Positions 1-7,283 of a stretch of DNA of 7,533 nucleotides are shown here, in pieces. The stretch comes from Micavibrio sp. UBA2020 (lineage in GTDB: Bacteria; Pseudomonadota; Alphaproteobacteria; Micavibrionales; UBA2020), in assembly GCA_002334985.1 (NCBI GenBank), contig DDBY01000069.1:9215-16747 (forward strand). Direction: 5' to 3'. The stretch's first letter is position 1. The number at the start of each line of letters is the position of its first letter. The notes under the pieces were generated by a model. It was not told the origin of the DNA, did not search any database, and saw only the letters and a list, made by a program, of their open reading frames with translations. Position numbers and translations under genes: made by a program.

Positions 1-2397
1 GGTCAGGGTAACTTCGGCTCCATGGACGGCGACCCTGCGGCCGCGATGCGTTATACCGAAGCGCGCCTGAACAAAGTCGCCGAAACGCTGCTCGAAGACA
101 TCGACAAGGAAACCGTCGATTTCCAGCCCAACTACGATGAATCGACGCTGGAGCCGACGGTGCTGCCCGCGCGTTTCCCCAACCTGCTCGTCAACGGCGC
201 AAACGGCATTGCCGTTGGTATGGCCACCAACATTCCGCCGCATAACCTTGGCGAAGTCATCACCGGTTGCTGCGCCTATATCGACAATCCGGACGTATCG
301 ATTGACGAGCTTATCGAGATTATCCCCGGCCCCGATTTCCCGACGGGCGCGCAAATTCTCGGCCGCAACGGCATTCTGGGCATGTACCATACGGGCCGCG
401 GCTCCATCATCATGCGTGCCAAAACATCGGTGGAAGAAATCCGCAAGGACCGCGAAGCCATCATCGTGCACGAAGTCCCCTATCAGCAAAACAAAGCCCG
501 CCTTCTGGAGCGCATCGCCGAATGCGTGCGCGAAAAGATTATCGAAGGCATCAGCGACCTGCGCGATGAATCCGACCGCGATGGTGTACGCATCGTTGTC
601 GAGCTGAAACGCGACGCGATTGCGGACGTTGTCATGAACCAGCTTTACAAACACACGCCGCTGCAATCCAGCTTTGGCGCGAACATGCTGGCGCTCAACT
701 ACGGCCGCCCGCAGATGCTGAACCTGAAAGAGTTCATCTCCGCCTTCGTCGCCTTCCGCGAAGAGGTTATCACCAAGCGTACGATTTTCGAGCTGGGCAA
801 AGCCCGCGACCGCGCCCATATCTTGGCCGGCCTTGCCGTTGCCGTGGCGAATATCGACGAAATCATCAAAATCATCCGCACGGCGTCCGACCCGAACGAT
901 GCGCGCGAAAAACTGACCGCGCGCCAATGGCCGGCCGAAGACGTCGCACCGCTTATCCAGCTTATCGACGACCCCGAATACCCGATGTCGGAAGGCAATA
1001 CCTATAAAATGTCCGATACGCAGGCGCGCGCCATTCTTGATTTGCGCCTGCACCGCCTGACGGCACTGGAGCGCGACAAAATCGGCGACGAGCTGAAAGA
1101 GGTTTGCGCGTATATCTCTGAATGTCTGCGCATCCTCGGCAGCCGCGAGGCGCTGATGGAACTGCTGCGCAGCGAGCTGGTCGAAATCCGCGACAAATAC
1201 GCAACCCCGCGCAAGACCGAGCTTATCCCGGATGAATTCGAAACCGACCTCGAAGCGCTTATCCAGAAAGAAGACATGGTCGTGACCGTCAGCCATACCG
1301 GCTACGTCAAGCGCGTACCGCTCGCCACTTACCGCGCACAAAAACGCGGCGGCAAGGGGCGCACCGGCATGCAGACGAAGGACGAAGATTTCGTCACCGA
1401 CCTTTTCATCGCCAATACGCATACGCCCGTCCTGTTCTTCACGTCCAAGGGCATCGTGCATAAAATGAAGGTGTACCGCCTGCCGCTGGGCACGCCCCAG
1501 TCGCGCGGCAAGGCTTTCGTGAACCTGCTGCCGCTGGAGAAAGACGAAAAAATCTCCGTCGTCATGCCGCTGCCGGAGGATGAAGACAGCTGGGATACGC
1601 TGGACGTGATTTTCGCGACCAGCCATGGCACCGTGCGCCGCAACAGCCTTGAGGATTTCAAGAACATTCGCGCCAACGGCCTGATTGCCATGAAACTCGA
1701 CAGCGACGAACAGCTGATTGACGTGCGCACCTGCCCGCCCAACAGCGACCTGCTGATTTCGACGCGCAAGGGCAAAGCCATCCGCTTCCCCATCAGCGAC
1801 GAAACGCTGCGCCTGTTCAAATCACGCTCTTCGACCGGCGTGCGCGGTATCAAGCTGATGGATGGTGACGAAGTCGTTTCCATTTCCATTCTGCGCCACG
1901 TCGAAGCCACAGCCGACGAGCGCATGGCCTACCTGAAACGCGCATCGCAACTGCGCAATCAGGTCGAAGACGGCGAATACGGTGCGGGGGATGAGGAAGA
2001 AACCGCTTCCGGCAACGTCGTGCTGACCGACGAGCGTTTCAACGAACTGGCCATGCAGGAAGACTTCCTGCTCGCTGTCACCTCCCGCGGGTTTGGCAAG
2101 CGTACATCTGCGTACGAATACCGCACCACGGGCCGCGGTGGGTCGGGCATCTGGAACATGAAACTGTCGGCGCGCAACGGCGAAATCGTCTGCTCGTACA
2201 ACATAAAGGACAGCGACGAAGTCATGCTCGTCACCAACGGCGGCCAGATTATCCGCATGCCCGTCGGTGACGTCCGCTTCGTCGGCCGCCAGACGCAGGG
2301 CGTGACCCTCTTCCGCATCGAAGCGGACGAACAAGTCGTCTCCGCCGCCGTCATCCGCGACGCCGGCGAAGGGCCGGATGTCGAGGGGAATGAATAA
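1..2397 (+). CDS. gyrA: DNA gyrase subunit A, 5'-truncated by the window edge
   Basis: GyrA is the breakage-reunion subunit of the A2B2 type II topoisomerase that introduces negative supercoils into DNA using ATP bound by GyrB. The frame is open from base 1, and its first residue aligns with about residue 105 of E. coli GyrA. The start and the quinolone-resistance region (Ser83/Asp87 in E. coli) therefore lie outside the window. The catalytic tyrosine is seen in AAAMRYTE (Tyr codon 52-54). Next come the conserved core blocks [20 protein letters not shown] and [10 protein letters not shown], then a coiled-coil/tower region. The GyrA box, QKRGGKG, is at 1339-1359 and opens the C-terminal beta-pinwheel that wraps DNA. 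The box argues for GyrA rather than ParC. An acidic insert at about 1900-2050 interrupts the pinwheel, as I recall for alphaproteobacterial GyrA. There are 798 residues here, so about 900 in full, which is normal. The gene ends at TAA, 19 bases before a strong terminator. Confidence 0.97.
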   Translation, partial: GQGNFGSMDGDPAAAMRYTEARLNKVAETLLEDIDKETVDFQPNYDESTLEPTVLPARFPNLLVNGANGIAVGMATNIPPHNLGEVITGCCAYIDNPDVSIDELIEIIPGPDFPTGAQILGRNGILGMYHTGRGSIIMRAKTSVEEIRKDREAIIVHEVPYQQNKARLLERIAECVREKIIEGISDLRDESDRDGVRIVVELKRDAIADVVMNQLYKHTPLQSSFGANMLALNYGRPQMLNLKEFISAFVAFREEVITKRTIFELGKARDRAHILAGLAVAVANIDEIIKIIRTASDPNDAREKLTARQWPAEDVAPLIQLIDDPEYPMSEGNTYKMSDTQARAILDLRLHRLTALERDKIGDELKEVCAYISECLRILGSREALMELLRSELVEIRDKYATPRKTELIPDEFETDLEALIQKEDMVVTVSHTGYVKRVPLATYRAQKRGGKGRTGMQTKDEDFVTDLFIANTHTPVLFFTSKGIVHKMKVYRLPLGTPQSRGKAFVNLLPLEKDEKISVVMPLPEDEDSWDTLDVIFATSHGTVRRNSLEDFKNIRANGLIAMKLDSDEQLIDVRTCPPNSDLLISTRKGKAIRFPISDETLRLFKSRSSTGVRGIKLMDGDEVVSISILRHVEATADERMAYLKRASQLRNQVEDGEYGAGDEEETASGNVVLTDERFNELAMQEDFLLAVTSRGFGKRTSAYEYRTTGRGGSGIWNMKLSARNGEIVCSYNIKDSDEVMLVTNGGQIIRMPVGDVRFVGRQTQGVTLFRIEADEQVVSAAVIRDAGEGPDVEGNE

Positions 2398-2416
2398 CCC
2401 CAGCTTTCACAAAAAC

Positions 2417-2449
2417 AAAAAGGCGCGGAATAACTCCGCGCCTTTTTTT
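2417..2449. terminator. Bidirectional rho-independent terminator between gyrA and the GNAT gene
   Basis: A perfect 8-bp GC-rich stem (GGCGCGGA at 2422-2429, TCCGCGCC at 2435-2442) closes a 5-base loop. It is preceded by a run of A and followed by seven T. On the + strand it ends gyrA. On the minus strand the A-rich left flank (2411-2421) becomes a T tract, so the same hairpin also ends the GNAT gene, whose stop codon is at 2467-2469. Confidence 0.93.
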
Positions 2450-2466
2450 ATGCCCACAACAGAAGT

Positions 2467-3027
2467 TTATTCCACCAATTTCCATTCCAGCGGCGGCAGC
2501 ACCGACGGGTCGGTCATGGTGAAGCGGTGGACGTCGAGGGGGACGCCGTCGGCGCAGCGCAGGTGCCCGCCCTTGTCGGTGCCGACGAAGGTGAAGCCGA
2601 GTTTTTCTATCACGCGGCGGCTATTGTGATTGCCCTCGTAGTAATTGATGTTCACACGTTTGGCGTCCAGCGCATCGAAGGCATAGCGGATGGCGGCGTT
2701 TGTCGCTTCGGTTGCATAGCCCTTGCCGCGCTGGGAGAGCGCGCACCAGTAGCCCGTAGCGAAAACGCCATCGCCATCATCCATGATGCCGCCCATCACG
2801 GCGAATTTTCCGTTATCACGCGCAAAGCAGGCGGCGACATCGAAAGGCCGCGCGGGGTTCAGACTGGCGGCAAAGGCCTCCATCGCGCTTTGCGGTTTCT
2901 GGTCATCATACGCCCAGCTCATCCATGTTTGCAGCTCCCCCCAGACTTCTTCCTTCGCGGCCTGGATTTCAGGCACGAATTGCAGTTGCAGCGGCTTTAT
3001 CAACAAGCGTTCGGTTTCGATATACAT
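2467..3027 (-). CDS. GNAT family N-acetyltransferase, RimJ/RimL type
   Basis: This is a 186-residue acetyl-CoA-dependent N-acetyltransferase of the Acetyltransf_3 group, related to the RimJ/RimL enzymes that acetylate ribosomal protein N-termini. The opening IETERLLIKPL is the usual first strand of the group. The acetyl-CoA pyrophosphate loop (Q/R-x-x-G-x-G/A) is QRGKGYA at residues 99-105. The C-terminal NHNSRRVIEKLGF (about 133-145) is the typical motif B region. The frame stays open for 20 codons upstream, but ATG at 3025-3027 is preferred. It has the family N-terminus and a Shine-Dalgarno AGGGAG nine bases upstream, and it avoids overlapping the preceding gene, which ends at 3041. It is the second gene of a minus-strand pair and ends at a shared terminator. 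The substrate cannot be read from sequence: it could be a protein N-terminus, an antibiotic or a small amine. Confidence 0.9.
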   Translation of the reverse strand: MYIETERLLIKPLQLQFVPEIQAAKEEVWGELQTWMSWAYDDQKPQSAMEAFAASLNPARPFDVAACFARDNGKFAVMGGIMDDGDGVFATGYWCALSQRGKGYATEATNAAIRYAFDALDAKRVNINYYEGNHNSRRVIEKLGFTFVGTDKGGHLRCADGVPLDVHRFTMTDPSVLPPLEWKLVE

Positions 3028-3036
3028 GGGCGGCTG

Positions 3037-3042
3037 CTCCCT
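3037..3042 (-). promoter_or_regulatory. Ribosome binding site overlapping the upstream stop codon
   Basis: The minus strand reads AGGGAG, nine bases before the GNAT ATG. It shares bases with the TAG stop (3041-3043) of the phosphodiesterase gene. This fixes the GNAT start and suggests that the two genes are co-transcribed and translationally coupled. Confidence 0.7.
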
Positions 3043-3970
3043 ATCTGAATGCATCGATATAATCTGTGATGACGGTGAAGGGCACACCCTCGGCTTCGCA
3101 TATTTCCGCCAGCCGCGTATAGGCGGCCTTGCGCGCCGGCGTCATTTCTTCGAACAACGCCCAGCTGTTGATACCGAGGCCCTGCGCCTGCGCCATCATG
3201 ATGCTATCGGGTGTCAAAGTGACGAATTCAGGATGCACATAGGACAGCGCAACCCCTTGCGCGGCCTTGTCCCGCCACGCCTGCAAAACACCTTCCAGCG
3301 CCGCGGGGCTATAGGGTTGATAGCGGCAGGTGAAATCTTCGCGGCGGTCGGCGTAGATGGGGCTCGGCTCTGCCTTTTCCCCGAACAGCATGCCGTATTG
3401 CGCATCGGGCAGCACATGCGACATGGCGATGATGTTATGCAGCGCGAAGGACGAAAACAGCACCCGCGCGGGCGGCACGGGCGATGCCTGAACCGCAGAC
3501 GCGATGCGTTTGATAAAATCATTCGCCTCCAGCGGCTGTCCGGCGCCTTGCACGCCTTTTATCTCGATATTCACATCCCACGGCAGGGTTCGCGGGGATA
3601 CCTCTGCTATCAAGGCCAGCGTTTCGGACAGCGGCGCGATGCGGCCATGCGCATGGCGACCTGTTTTGAATTTCAGTATTTCCGCAAACGGCAGGGTATT
3701 GAGCGCCCCCGCAGGTGCCGCACCGAAAAAATGGTCGGCGGACACGACGTTATGCAGGGTAAAAACCTCCCCATCCGCCGACATCACGGCATCGATTTCT
3801 ACATAATCCGCCCCAGCGGCAAAAGCCGCCTTTACGCTTTCGGCCGTGTTCTCGACGGGCAAATCAGCGATGGCGCGGCGCGATTGGTAAAAATCATGGT
3901 CGGTGCAGCCAAGCCCGCGGTGGCCACCCACGGCGAAGGCATGTCCGTCCGGGTTTTTCGTCTTTACCAT
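3041..3970 (-). CDS. Glycerophosphodiester phosphodiesterase family protein
   Basis: GDPD enzymes hydrolyse glycerophosphodiesters from phospholipid turnover to glycerol-3-phosphate and an alcohol, using a TIM barrel and a divalent metal. The protein has 309 residues. The family signature is visible in order: HRG at 17-19, VENT (usually PENT) at 39-42, the metal ligands in VEID (Glu58, Asp60), SADGEVFTLHN with the second catalytic-type histidine at 73, and IEIKG with Glu136 and Lys138. The family usually has HD at the second histidine; here it is HN (Asn74), so activity is likely but not certain. There is no signal peptide or membrane segment, so it should be cytoplasmic. The start has a weak AGGG upstream. 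It leads a minus-strand pair with the GNAT gene and is divergent from coaD, with 58 bases between the starts. I could not call a convincing promoter in that gap. Confidence 0.88.
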   Translation of the reverse strand: MVKTKNPDGHAFAVGGHRGLGCTDHDFYQSRRAIADLPVENTAESVKAAFAAGADYVEIDAVMSADGEVFTLHNVVSADHFFGAAPAGALNTLPFAEILKFKTGRHAHGRIAPLSETLALIAEVSPRTLPWDVNIEIKGVQGAGQPLEANDFIKRIASAVQASPVPPARVLFSSFALHNIIAMSHVLPDAQYGMLFGEKAEPSPIYADRREDFTCRYQPYSPAALEGVLQAWRDKAAQGVALSYVHPEFVTLTPDSIMMAQAQGLGINSWALFEEMTPARKAAYTRLAEICEAEGVPFTVITDYIDAFR

Positions 3971-4028
3971 TGCGCTTTACCCTAAACTGTTTCAATCTCG
4001 TCACATCGCATTTTGATTAGACAAACAG

Positions 4029-4616
4029 ATGGTAACAGCGCGTATGAAAAAAGCATCCACAAAAAAATCCGCCGCGAAAAAACCTGGCGCGCAAACGCCC
4101 CGTGCGCAGAAACAACGCCTGACCGGTGTTTACCCCGGCACGTTCGACCCCGTGACCCTCGGCCATCTAGATATTATCGAGCGGGCGCTGAAGGTCGTTG
4201 ACCATCTGGTCGTGGCCGTCGCCGACAACCCGGGCAAAGGGCCGCTGTTCAATACCGAAGAGCGCGTGAAAATGATGGAAACCGACCTTGCCAATAACCC
4301 GAAAATCAAGGGAAAGTCGTGGGAAGTCGTGCCGTTCAGCAAGCTTCTGATGCAATTCGTCGAAGAAGTCGATGCCCGCGTTATCGTGCGCGGCCTGCGC
4401 GCCGTGTCGGATTTCGAATATGAATTCCAGATGGCGGGCATGAACGCCTATCTGAACAAAGACATCGAAACCATGTTTTTGATGTCGCAGGACAAGTTCC
4501 AGTTCGTGTCTTCCCGCTTCGTCAAGGAAATAGGACGTCTGGGCGGCGACATCAGCCACTTCGTCACCCCGTCCGTGGGCAAGGCGCTGCAAAAGCGGTT
4601 CAAAAAAACAGCCTAA
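4029..4616 (+). CDS. coaD: Phosphopantetheine adenylyltransferase with a basic N-terminal extension
   Basis: CoaD transfers AMP from ATP to 4'-phosphopantetheine, giving dephospho-CoA, the penultimate step of coenzyme A synthesis in the cytoplasm. The nucleotidyltransferase core starts at about residue 31 with LTGVYPGTFDPVTLGHLDII, which holds the T-x-G-H motif (43-46). RGLRAVSDFEYE (121-132) supplies the conserved arginines, and VSSRFVKEI (160-168) is the C-terminal ATP-site motif. The core of about 165 residues fits the usual 155-170. The first 30 residues are an extra Lys/Ala/Ser/Pro-rich segment absent from typical CoaD. No in-frame ATG, GTG or TTG lies between codon 6 and the core, so the extension is real unless a CTG start is used. 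ATG at 4029 or 4044 could be the start; neither has a clear Shine-Dalgarno. The gene converges on the oxidoreductase, with 8 bases between the stops and no obvious terminator. Confidence 0.93.
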   Translation: MVTARMKKASTKKSAAKKPGAQTPRAQKQRLTGVYPGTFDPVTLGHLDIIERALKVVDHLVVAVADNPGKGPLFNTEERVKMMETDLANNPKIKGKSWEVVPFSKLLMQFVEEVDARVIVRGLRAVSDFEYEFQMAGMNAYLNKDIETMFLMSQDKFQFVSSRFVKEIGRLGGDISHFVTPSVGKALQKRFKKTA

Positions 4617-4624
4617 TTATTTTC

Positions 4625-5932
4625 TTAATGGCGCACGGGCGGCTTCCACGCGGGGCGCGGCGGGGCGGGTTTTTGCAAGGCCTCCAGCGCGGATAGGCGC
4701 CCCTTCACCTCGTCCGCGGGCGCATCGGCAATCGACGTATATTTCGGCTTATCCAGCTTTTGCGGGTCTGCATCGACCTGCACGGTGCGCAGCAGGCGGT
4801 TTTGCGGGTTTATCTGCTCCACCTCCCCCTGCACCTCCAGCGCGGCGTCCAGATTGCTAAGACGCGCGGCCAGCGCAGGGTCGCGCTTTTGCGGCGGTGT
4901 CAGGAAATCGGTCAGACTGAGGCTGATAAACGCCGTAATGCGGTCGCCGCGCAATACGCCCTGCGGGGCGCCGTTGACGATTTTATCCGGATATTCATCC
5001 AGCAGCGTTTCTACCTTACCCGATGACGCATCGATGCGGTGCAGGCGCAGCCTGTCGGCGTTCTGGCCGTTATGTTTGACGTCGAAATCAAGCTCCGCCG
5101 CCACAACGCTGTTATCCGCCGCACGGTAATAGGCCGTGACAGTGCGGTGCTGGCTTTCGAATACATAGCTGGCATGGAACAGCGCGGGCACGCCGGTCTT
5201 GCCGGAGCGGAAAGTCGCATCTATCTCGTAAATCACATCGGTTGCCTTGGTGCTGAGATAGCCCTTGCGTGCATCCCCGGCCTCCATCGATAAACGCCCG
5301 TGGCCGAACATATCGGCGATAATCGACAAGGCATGCACCGACTCGCTCGGCACACCGATAGACGGACGCGTATCCGCTGTGCGGTTCTTGCCCCATATCG
5401 CTTCAAACCCCAGCGGGCGCAGGTTTCCGCCTGTTTGGGCTTCAAGCTTCGGCAGCTCTTCGCGCAGGCGGTCAAAGACGGGGCTGAAATTCGCCACGGT
5501 ATTCATGCTGAGGTATCGCTTGCGCAGCTCCGGCTCTATCTCCCGCGCTTCACGCAGGTGTTCGGTCAGCGGTTTTTCTGCCAGTACGGCTTTTAAATCC
5601 GGACAGGCATCAAACAATTTACGAAACGCGGATATATGTTGGTCGTCGTTGAAAGCCATGAGCGCGATATCGGGCTTTTGCGCCGCCAGCGCCGCGTCCA
5701 TATCGGCGTAAGATTTGACGGCGGGCGGAAGCGCGGCACGCGCGGCTTCGCTTTTATCGACGGCGGCAATGTCGAGCGTGATACCCCGCGGCGCCAGAAT
5801 TTTTTCCGCAACCTCGCGCATGGAGGCAATATGCCGCTGCCCCATCACCCCCGCGCCCAGCACCAGCACATGAAAATGTTTTTGCGGCTGTTGCGCCTGC
5901 TGGTCGAAATCGTCGCGGATATGCTCTGTCAT
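4625..5932 (-). CDS. Gfo/Idh/MocA family NAD(P)-dependent oxidoreductase
   Basis: This is a 435-residue protein with an N-terminal Rossmann fold and a C-terminal alpha/beta domain as in the Gfo/Idh/MocA family, whose members oxidise or reduce sugars, inositols and related polyols. The dinucleotide loop GAGVMGQRH is at residues 26-34, and Asp59 at the end of the second strand suggests an NAD preference. AEKPL (118-122) is the family EKP motif with the catalytic lysine, Lys120. VPSESVHALSIIADMFG (about 194-210) carries the conserved histidine, His200. The protein is longer than the usual 330-400 residues, with a Gln-rich N-terminal tail and a Pro-rich C-terminal tail. The ATG has AGAGGG five bases upstream. 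No sugar-pathway genes lie beside it, so the substrate is unknown. It appears monocistronic and converges on coaD. Confidence 0.85.
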   Translation of the reverse strand: MTEHIRDDFDQQAQQPQKHFHVLVLGAGVMGQRHIASMREVAEKILAPRGITLDIAAVDKSEAARAALPPAVKSYADMDAALAAQKPDIALMAFNDDQHISAFRKLFDACPDLKAVLAEKPLTEHLREAREIEPELRKRYLSMNTVANFSPVFDRLREELPKLEAQTGGNLRPLGFEAIWGKNRTADTRPSIGVPSESVHALSIIADMFGHGRLSMEAGDARKGYLSTKATDVIYEIDATFRSGKTGVPALFHASYVFESQHRTVTAYYRAADNSVVAAELDFDVKHNGQNADRLRLHRIDASSGKVETLLDEYPDKIVNGAPQGVLRGDRITAFISLSLTDFLTPPQKRDPALAARLSNLDAALEVQGEVEQINPQNRLLRTVQVDADPQKLDKPKYTSIADAPADEVKGRLSALEALQKPAPPRPAWKPPVRH

Positions 5933-5958
5933 TTTCGCCCTCTTCTTGGTAATTTATC

Positions 5959-5987
5959 ATAATATCAGGGCGTTAATAATAAATGAA
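5959..5987 (-). promoter_or_regulatory. Possible promoter of the oxidoreductase gene
   Basis: Reading the minus strand, TTCATT (5982-5987) and TATTAT (5959-5964) are separated by exactly 17 bases, placing transcription start about 20 bases upstream of the ATG. The -35 match is weak (3 of 6) in an AT-rich region, so chance is a real alternative. Confidence 0.3.
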
Positions 5988-6037
5988 ATATCCGCCTCTT
6001 TTTCCAATTTACAAAAGATAGGTTTTCATCTATTACC

Positions 6038-6066
6038 TTGACCACGGTTTGGAAAAACCTTAATGT
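6038..6066 (+). promoter_or_regulatory. Candidate promoter of tRNA-Lys
   Basis: TTGACC (6038-6043) is followed after 17 bases by TAATGT (6061-6066), placing the transcript start about 12 bases before the mature tRNA. The -35 box is strong (5 of 6) and the -10 is weak. Within the spacer GGTTT (6046-6050) and AAACC (6055-6059) can pair, and AGGTTTT (6020-6026) is an inverted match to AAAACCT (6054-6060). Confidence 0.5.
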
Positions 6067-6084
6067 CCAAATCCTTCACTATGT

Positions 6085-6159
6085 GATTCCGTAGCTCAGC
6101 GGTAGAGCATCTGACTTTTAATCAGAGGGTCCTGGGTTCAAATCCCAGCGGGATCACCA
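6085..6159 (+). tRNA. tRNA-Lys, anticodon UUU
   Basis: A complete cloverleaf can be drawn. The acceptor stem is GATTCCG (6085-6091) with CGGGATC (6149-6155), containing one T-G wobble. The D stem is GCTC/GAGC. The anticodon stem is TCTGA/TCAGA around loop CTTTTAA, with anticodon TTT at 6117-6119. The variable loop is short (GGGTC), and the T stem is CTGGG/CCCAG around TTCAAAT. The discriminator is A6156, and CCA (6157-6159) is encoded. It decodes AAA and, by wobble, AAG lysine codons. It appears to be a single tRNA gene with its own promoter. A T run follows immediately, but there is no strong GC hairpin terminator. Confidence 0.97.
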
Positions 6160-6335
6160 TTTTTCCAGAAAAATCAGTGCTCTTTCAGGGATTTAAAGCC
6201 CCCGGTTTTTCATGCGCGCGGCCCGGCTGCCCCTCAGTAAATGAACATCTGTTCGCGCATGTGCTTATGCCCGCACGCCGCCGCATGGACTCCCTCCCTC
6301 ATAACGATATATATGTCAAAAAAGAGCGATGCCGA

Positions 6336-6390
6336 CCGAAGGCGAATTACGCTTTGTTTTGAACAAGTTACGGGCAATTTTCACCTTCGG
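6336..6390. repeat. Imperfect inverted repeat with nested small hairpin
   Basis: CCGAAGG (6336-6342) is matched by CCTTCGG (6384-6390). Pairing can extend inward past one mismatch through GAA/TTC. The interior contains a second possible stem, CTTTGTT/AACAAG, around 6352-6366. The structure could belong to a small RNA or a decayed element. It has no following T tract, so it is not called a terminator. Confidence 0.35.
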
Positions 6391-6728
6391 CGTGCAAAAA
6401 TAGTATTGATTTTCAATGGCTTAAATGGCGTACAGCGCCTGTCGCGCCCTGGCCTTACCTTATATATATGTGGCTATGTTTTTACGGCGGCGACATGACT
6501 TTCATGACTTCGCAGCGCAGGCCAGAGCATCACGCGCATGCGCTTTTCGCACCGCGCGATATGAACGCCAAGCTTTTTTCGCGCAGCTTTTTCTTCATTT
6601 CAATCGCCGCGCATTTTTTGGCGCGCGCATCTGGCGAACAGAGCCAAGGGACATGCACGCACATCCATCACACCGCACGCTTTCGCTTCACCGCATGCAC
6701 ATGATGCGAATAAACACGCCGCCCCCTC

Positions 6729-6757
6729 TTGCGTCAGGAACAAAGCGGCGCAAGAAT
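6729..6757 (+). promoter_or_regulatory. Possible promoter of the small exported protein gene
   Basis: TTGCGT (6729-6734) and AAGAAT (6752-6757) are 17 bases apart, which would start the transcript near 6764, just before a short hairpin and about 65 bases before the ATG. The boxes match consensus at only 3 and 4 of 6 positions, so this is tentative. Confidence 0.25.
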
Positions 6758-6767
6758 TGTTGGATGC

Positions 6768-6789
6768 GCGACTCTGCACAAGACGTCGC
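6768..6789 (+). other. Hairpin in the probable 5' leader of the exported protein gene
   Basis: GCGACTCT (6768-6775) pairs with AGA plus GTCGC (6781-6783, 6785-6789), with one bulged C and a 5-base loop. It lies 39 bases upstream of the ATG and could stabilise the messenger or influence expression. No T tract follows, so it is unlikely to be a simple terminator. Confidence 0.35.
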
Positions 6790-6828
6790 CTCTTCCCCAC
6801 CCTGTTCTTTCATCCGGAGCCCGCCACC

Positions 6829-7176
6829 ATGAAAAAATACCTGAGCCTTGCCATCCTTCTGGGTCTGATTGCCTTCGTCAGCGTTTCCTATCTGGCGCAA
6901 GCACAGAACGGCATCGCAAAACCGGCAGCAAGCGCAGAAGAACAGGCCGTACAAACGCCTGAAAACAGCAGTGTTGAAGCGGTTTCCCCCGATGTTGCGC
7001 GTTTCATGCAAAACGCGGAGGCCTGCGAGACCGAACTTGCGGCAGGCAGCGAAGAATTGACCGAAGAAGCGCATCAATCCGCCTTCACCGCGTGCATGAC
7101 CAAGCATGGACATAGCGCGGAAGAAGTCAAAGCACGCTACTTCGACAACCAACCGGACGCACCCGCTGCACCTTGA
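6829..7176 (+). CDS. Small exported protein with two cysteines, unknown function
   Basis: I do not recognise a family. The 115-residue product begins with MKKY, a hydrophobic stretch of about 18 residues and a likely signal peptidase I site after AQA (about residues 23-25), so export to the periplasm is expected. There is no lipobox cysteine at the junction. The mature part is short, acidic and Glu/Ala-rich, with a low-complexity first third. Cys66 (in AEACETEL) and Cys89 (in FTACMTKHGH) are 23 residues apart and could form a disulphide across two predicted helices; the tail is Pro/Ala-rich. The frame is open 24 codons further upstream, but ATG 6829 is preferred: GGAG lies nine bases before it and only this start gives a signal peptide at the N-terminus. 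A strong hairpin follows 58 bases after the stop. Confidence 0.75.
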   Translation: MKKYLSLAILLGLIAFVSVSYLAQAQNGIAKPAASAEEQAVQTPENSSVEAVSPDVARFMQNAEACETELAAGSEELTEEAHQSAFTACMTKHGHSAEEVKARYFDNQPDAPAAP

Positions 7177-7234
7177 TGCATCATCTTATCGATTGCATGC
7201 GCTGCATCATCACGCTGCAACCAAAATGACACAG

Positions 7235-7283
7235 CAAGACGGACTCTGCTTCCCCGCAGGGTCCGTCTTGTCAATTATGTTTT
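7235..7283 (+). terminator. Strong hairpin, probable terminator of the exported protein gene
   Basis: CAAGACGGAC (7235-7244) and GTCCGTCTTG (7261-7270) are perfect complements. The stem continues with TCTGC/GCAGG (one T-G pair), giving 15 bp around a 6-base loop. The 3' side is T-rich but broken (TCAATTATGTTTT), so termination may be imperfect. It separates the exported protein gene from the H1-like gene. Confidence 0.65.

Larger units (their letters stand above)
6160..6828. other. Gene-poor intergenic stretch after tRNA-Lys
   Basis: About 670 bases carry no convincing gene on either strand. The open frames are short, overlap each other, lack Shine-Dalgarno sequences and read as low-quality protein rich in Arg, His and Cys. 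The stretch holds a weak AT-only hairpin right after the tRNA (ATTTTT/AAAAAT, 6159-6174), two TATATATG motifs (6308-6315, 6463-6470), an imperfect inverted repeat (6336-6390), a short hairpin ATTGA/TCAAT near 6405-6417 and a 10-base palindrome GCGCATGCGC (6534-6543). No copy of the tRNA 3' end was seen that would mark an integrated element. It may be decayed sequence, an unrecognised small RNA or a long regulatory leader. Confidence 0.5.

Noticed and set aside
1329..1925. Long minus-strand open frame within gyrA
   Set aside because: It is an antisense shadow of a strongly conserved coding region and has a Ser/Arg-rich low-quality product.
3028..3087. Longer N-terminus for the GNAT protein from 3087
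   Set aside because: It would overlap the upstream gene by 47 bases and add residues not typical of the family; the internal ATG has a good Shine-Dalgarno.
2783..3985. A 400-codon + strand frame across the two minus-strand genes
   Set aside because: The minus strand shows clear GNAT and GDPD motifs; the + frame is a codon-bias shadow without domain patterns.
6159..6174. AT-only hairpin after the tRNA as a terminator
   Set aside because: The stem is only six A-T pairs and no T tract follows it; the T run is in its left arm.
6313..6498. A 61-residue open frame starting MSKKSDADRRR in the gene-poor stretch
   Set aside because: It has no Shine-Dalgarno, its ATG sits in an AT repeat, it spans the inverted repeat, and the product has no recognisable domain. 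A real small gene cannot be fully excluded.
6561..6704. A short frame beginning MNAKLFSRSFF that resembles a signal peptide
   Set aside because: There is no Shine-Dalgarno and only about 22 residues, of odd His/Thr-rich sequence, follow the hydrophobic part; it is most likely chance.
6757..6828. Upstream in-frame start for the small exported protein
   Set aside because: It would bury the signal peptide behind 24 Arg/Pro-containing residues, and only ATG 6829 has a GGAG at good distance.
6425..6832. A 135-residue + strand open frame before the exported protein gene
   Set aside because: The product is rich in Arg, His, Ala and Pro without domain-like patterning, there is no ribosome binding site, and it runs into the start of the better-supported gene.
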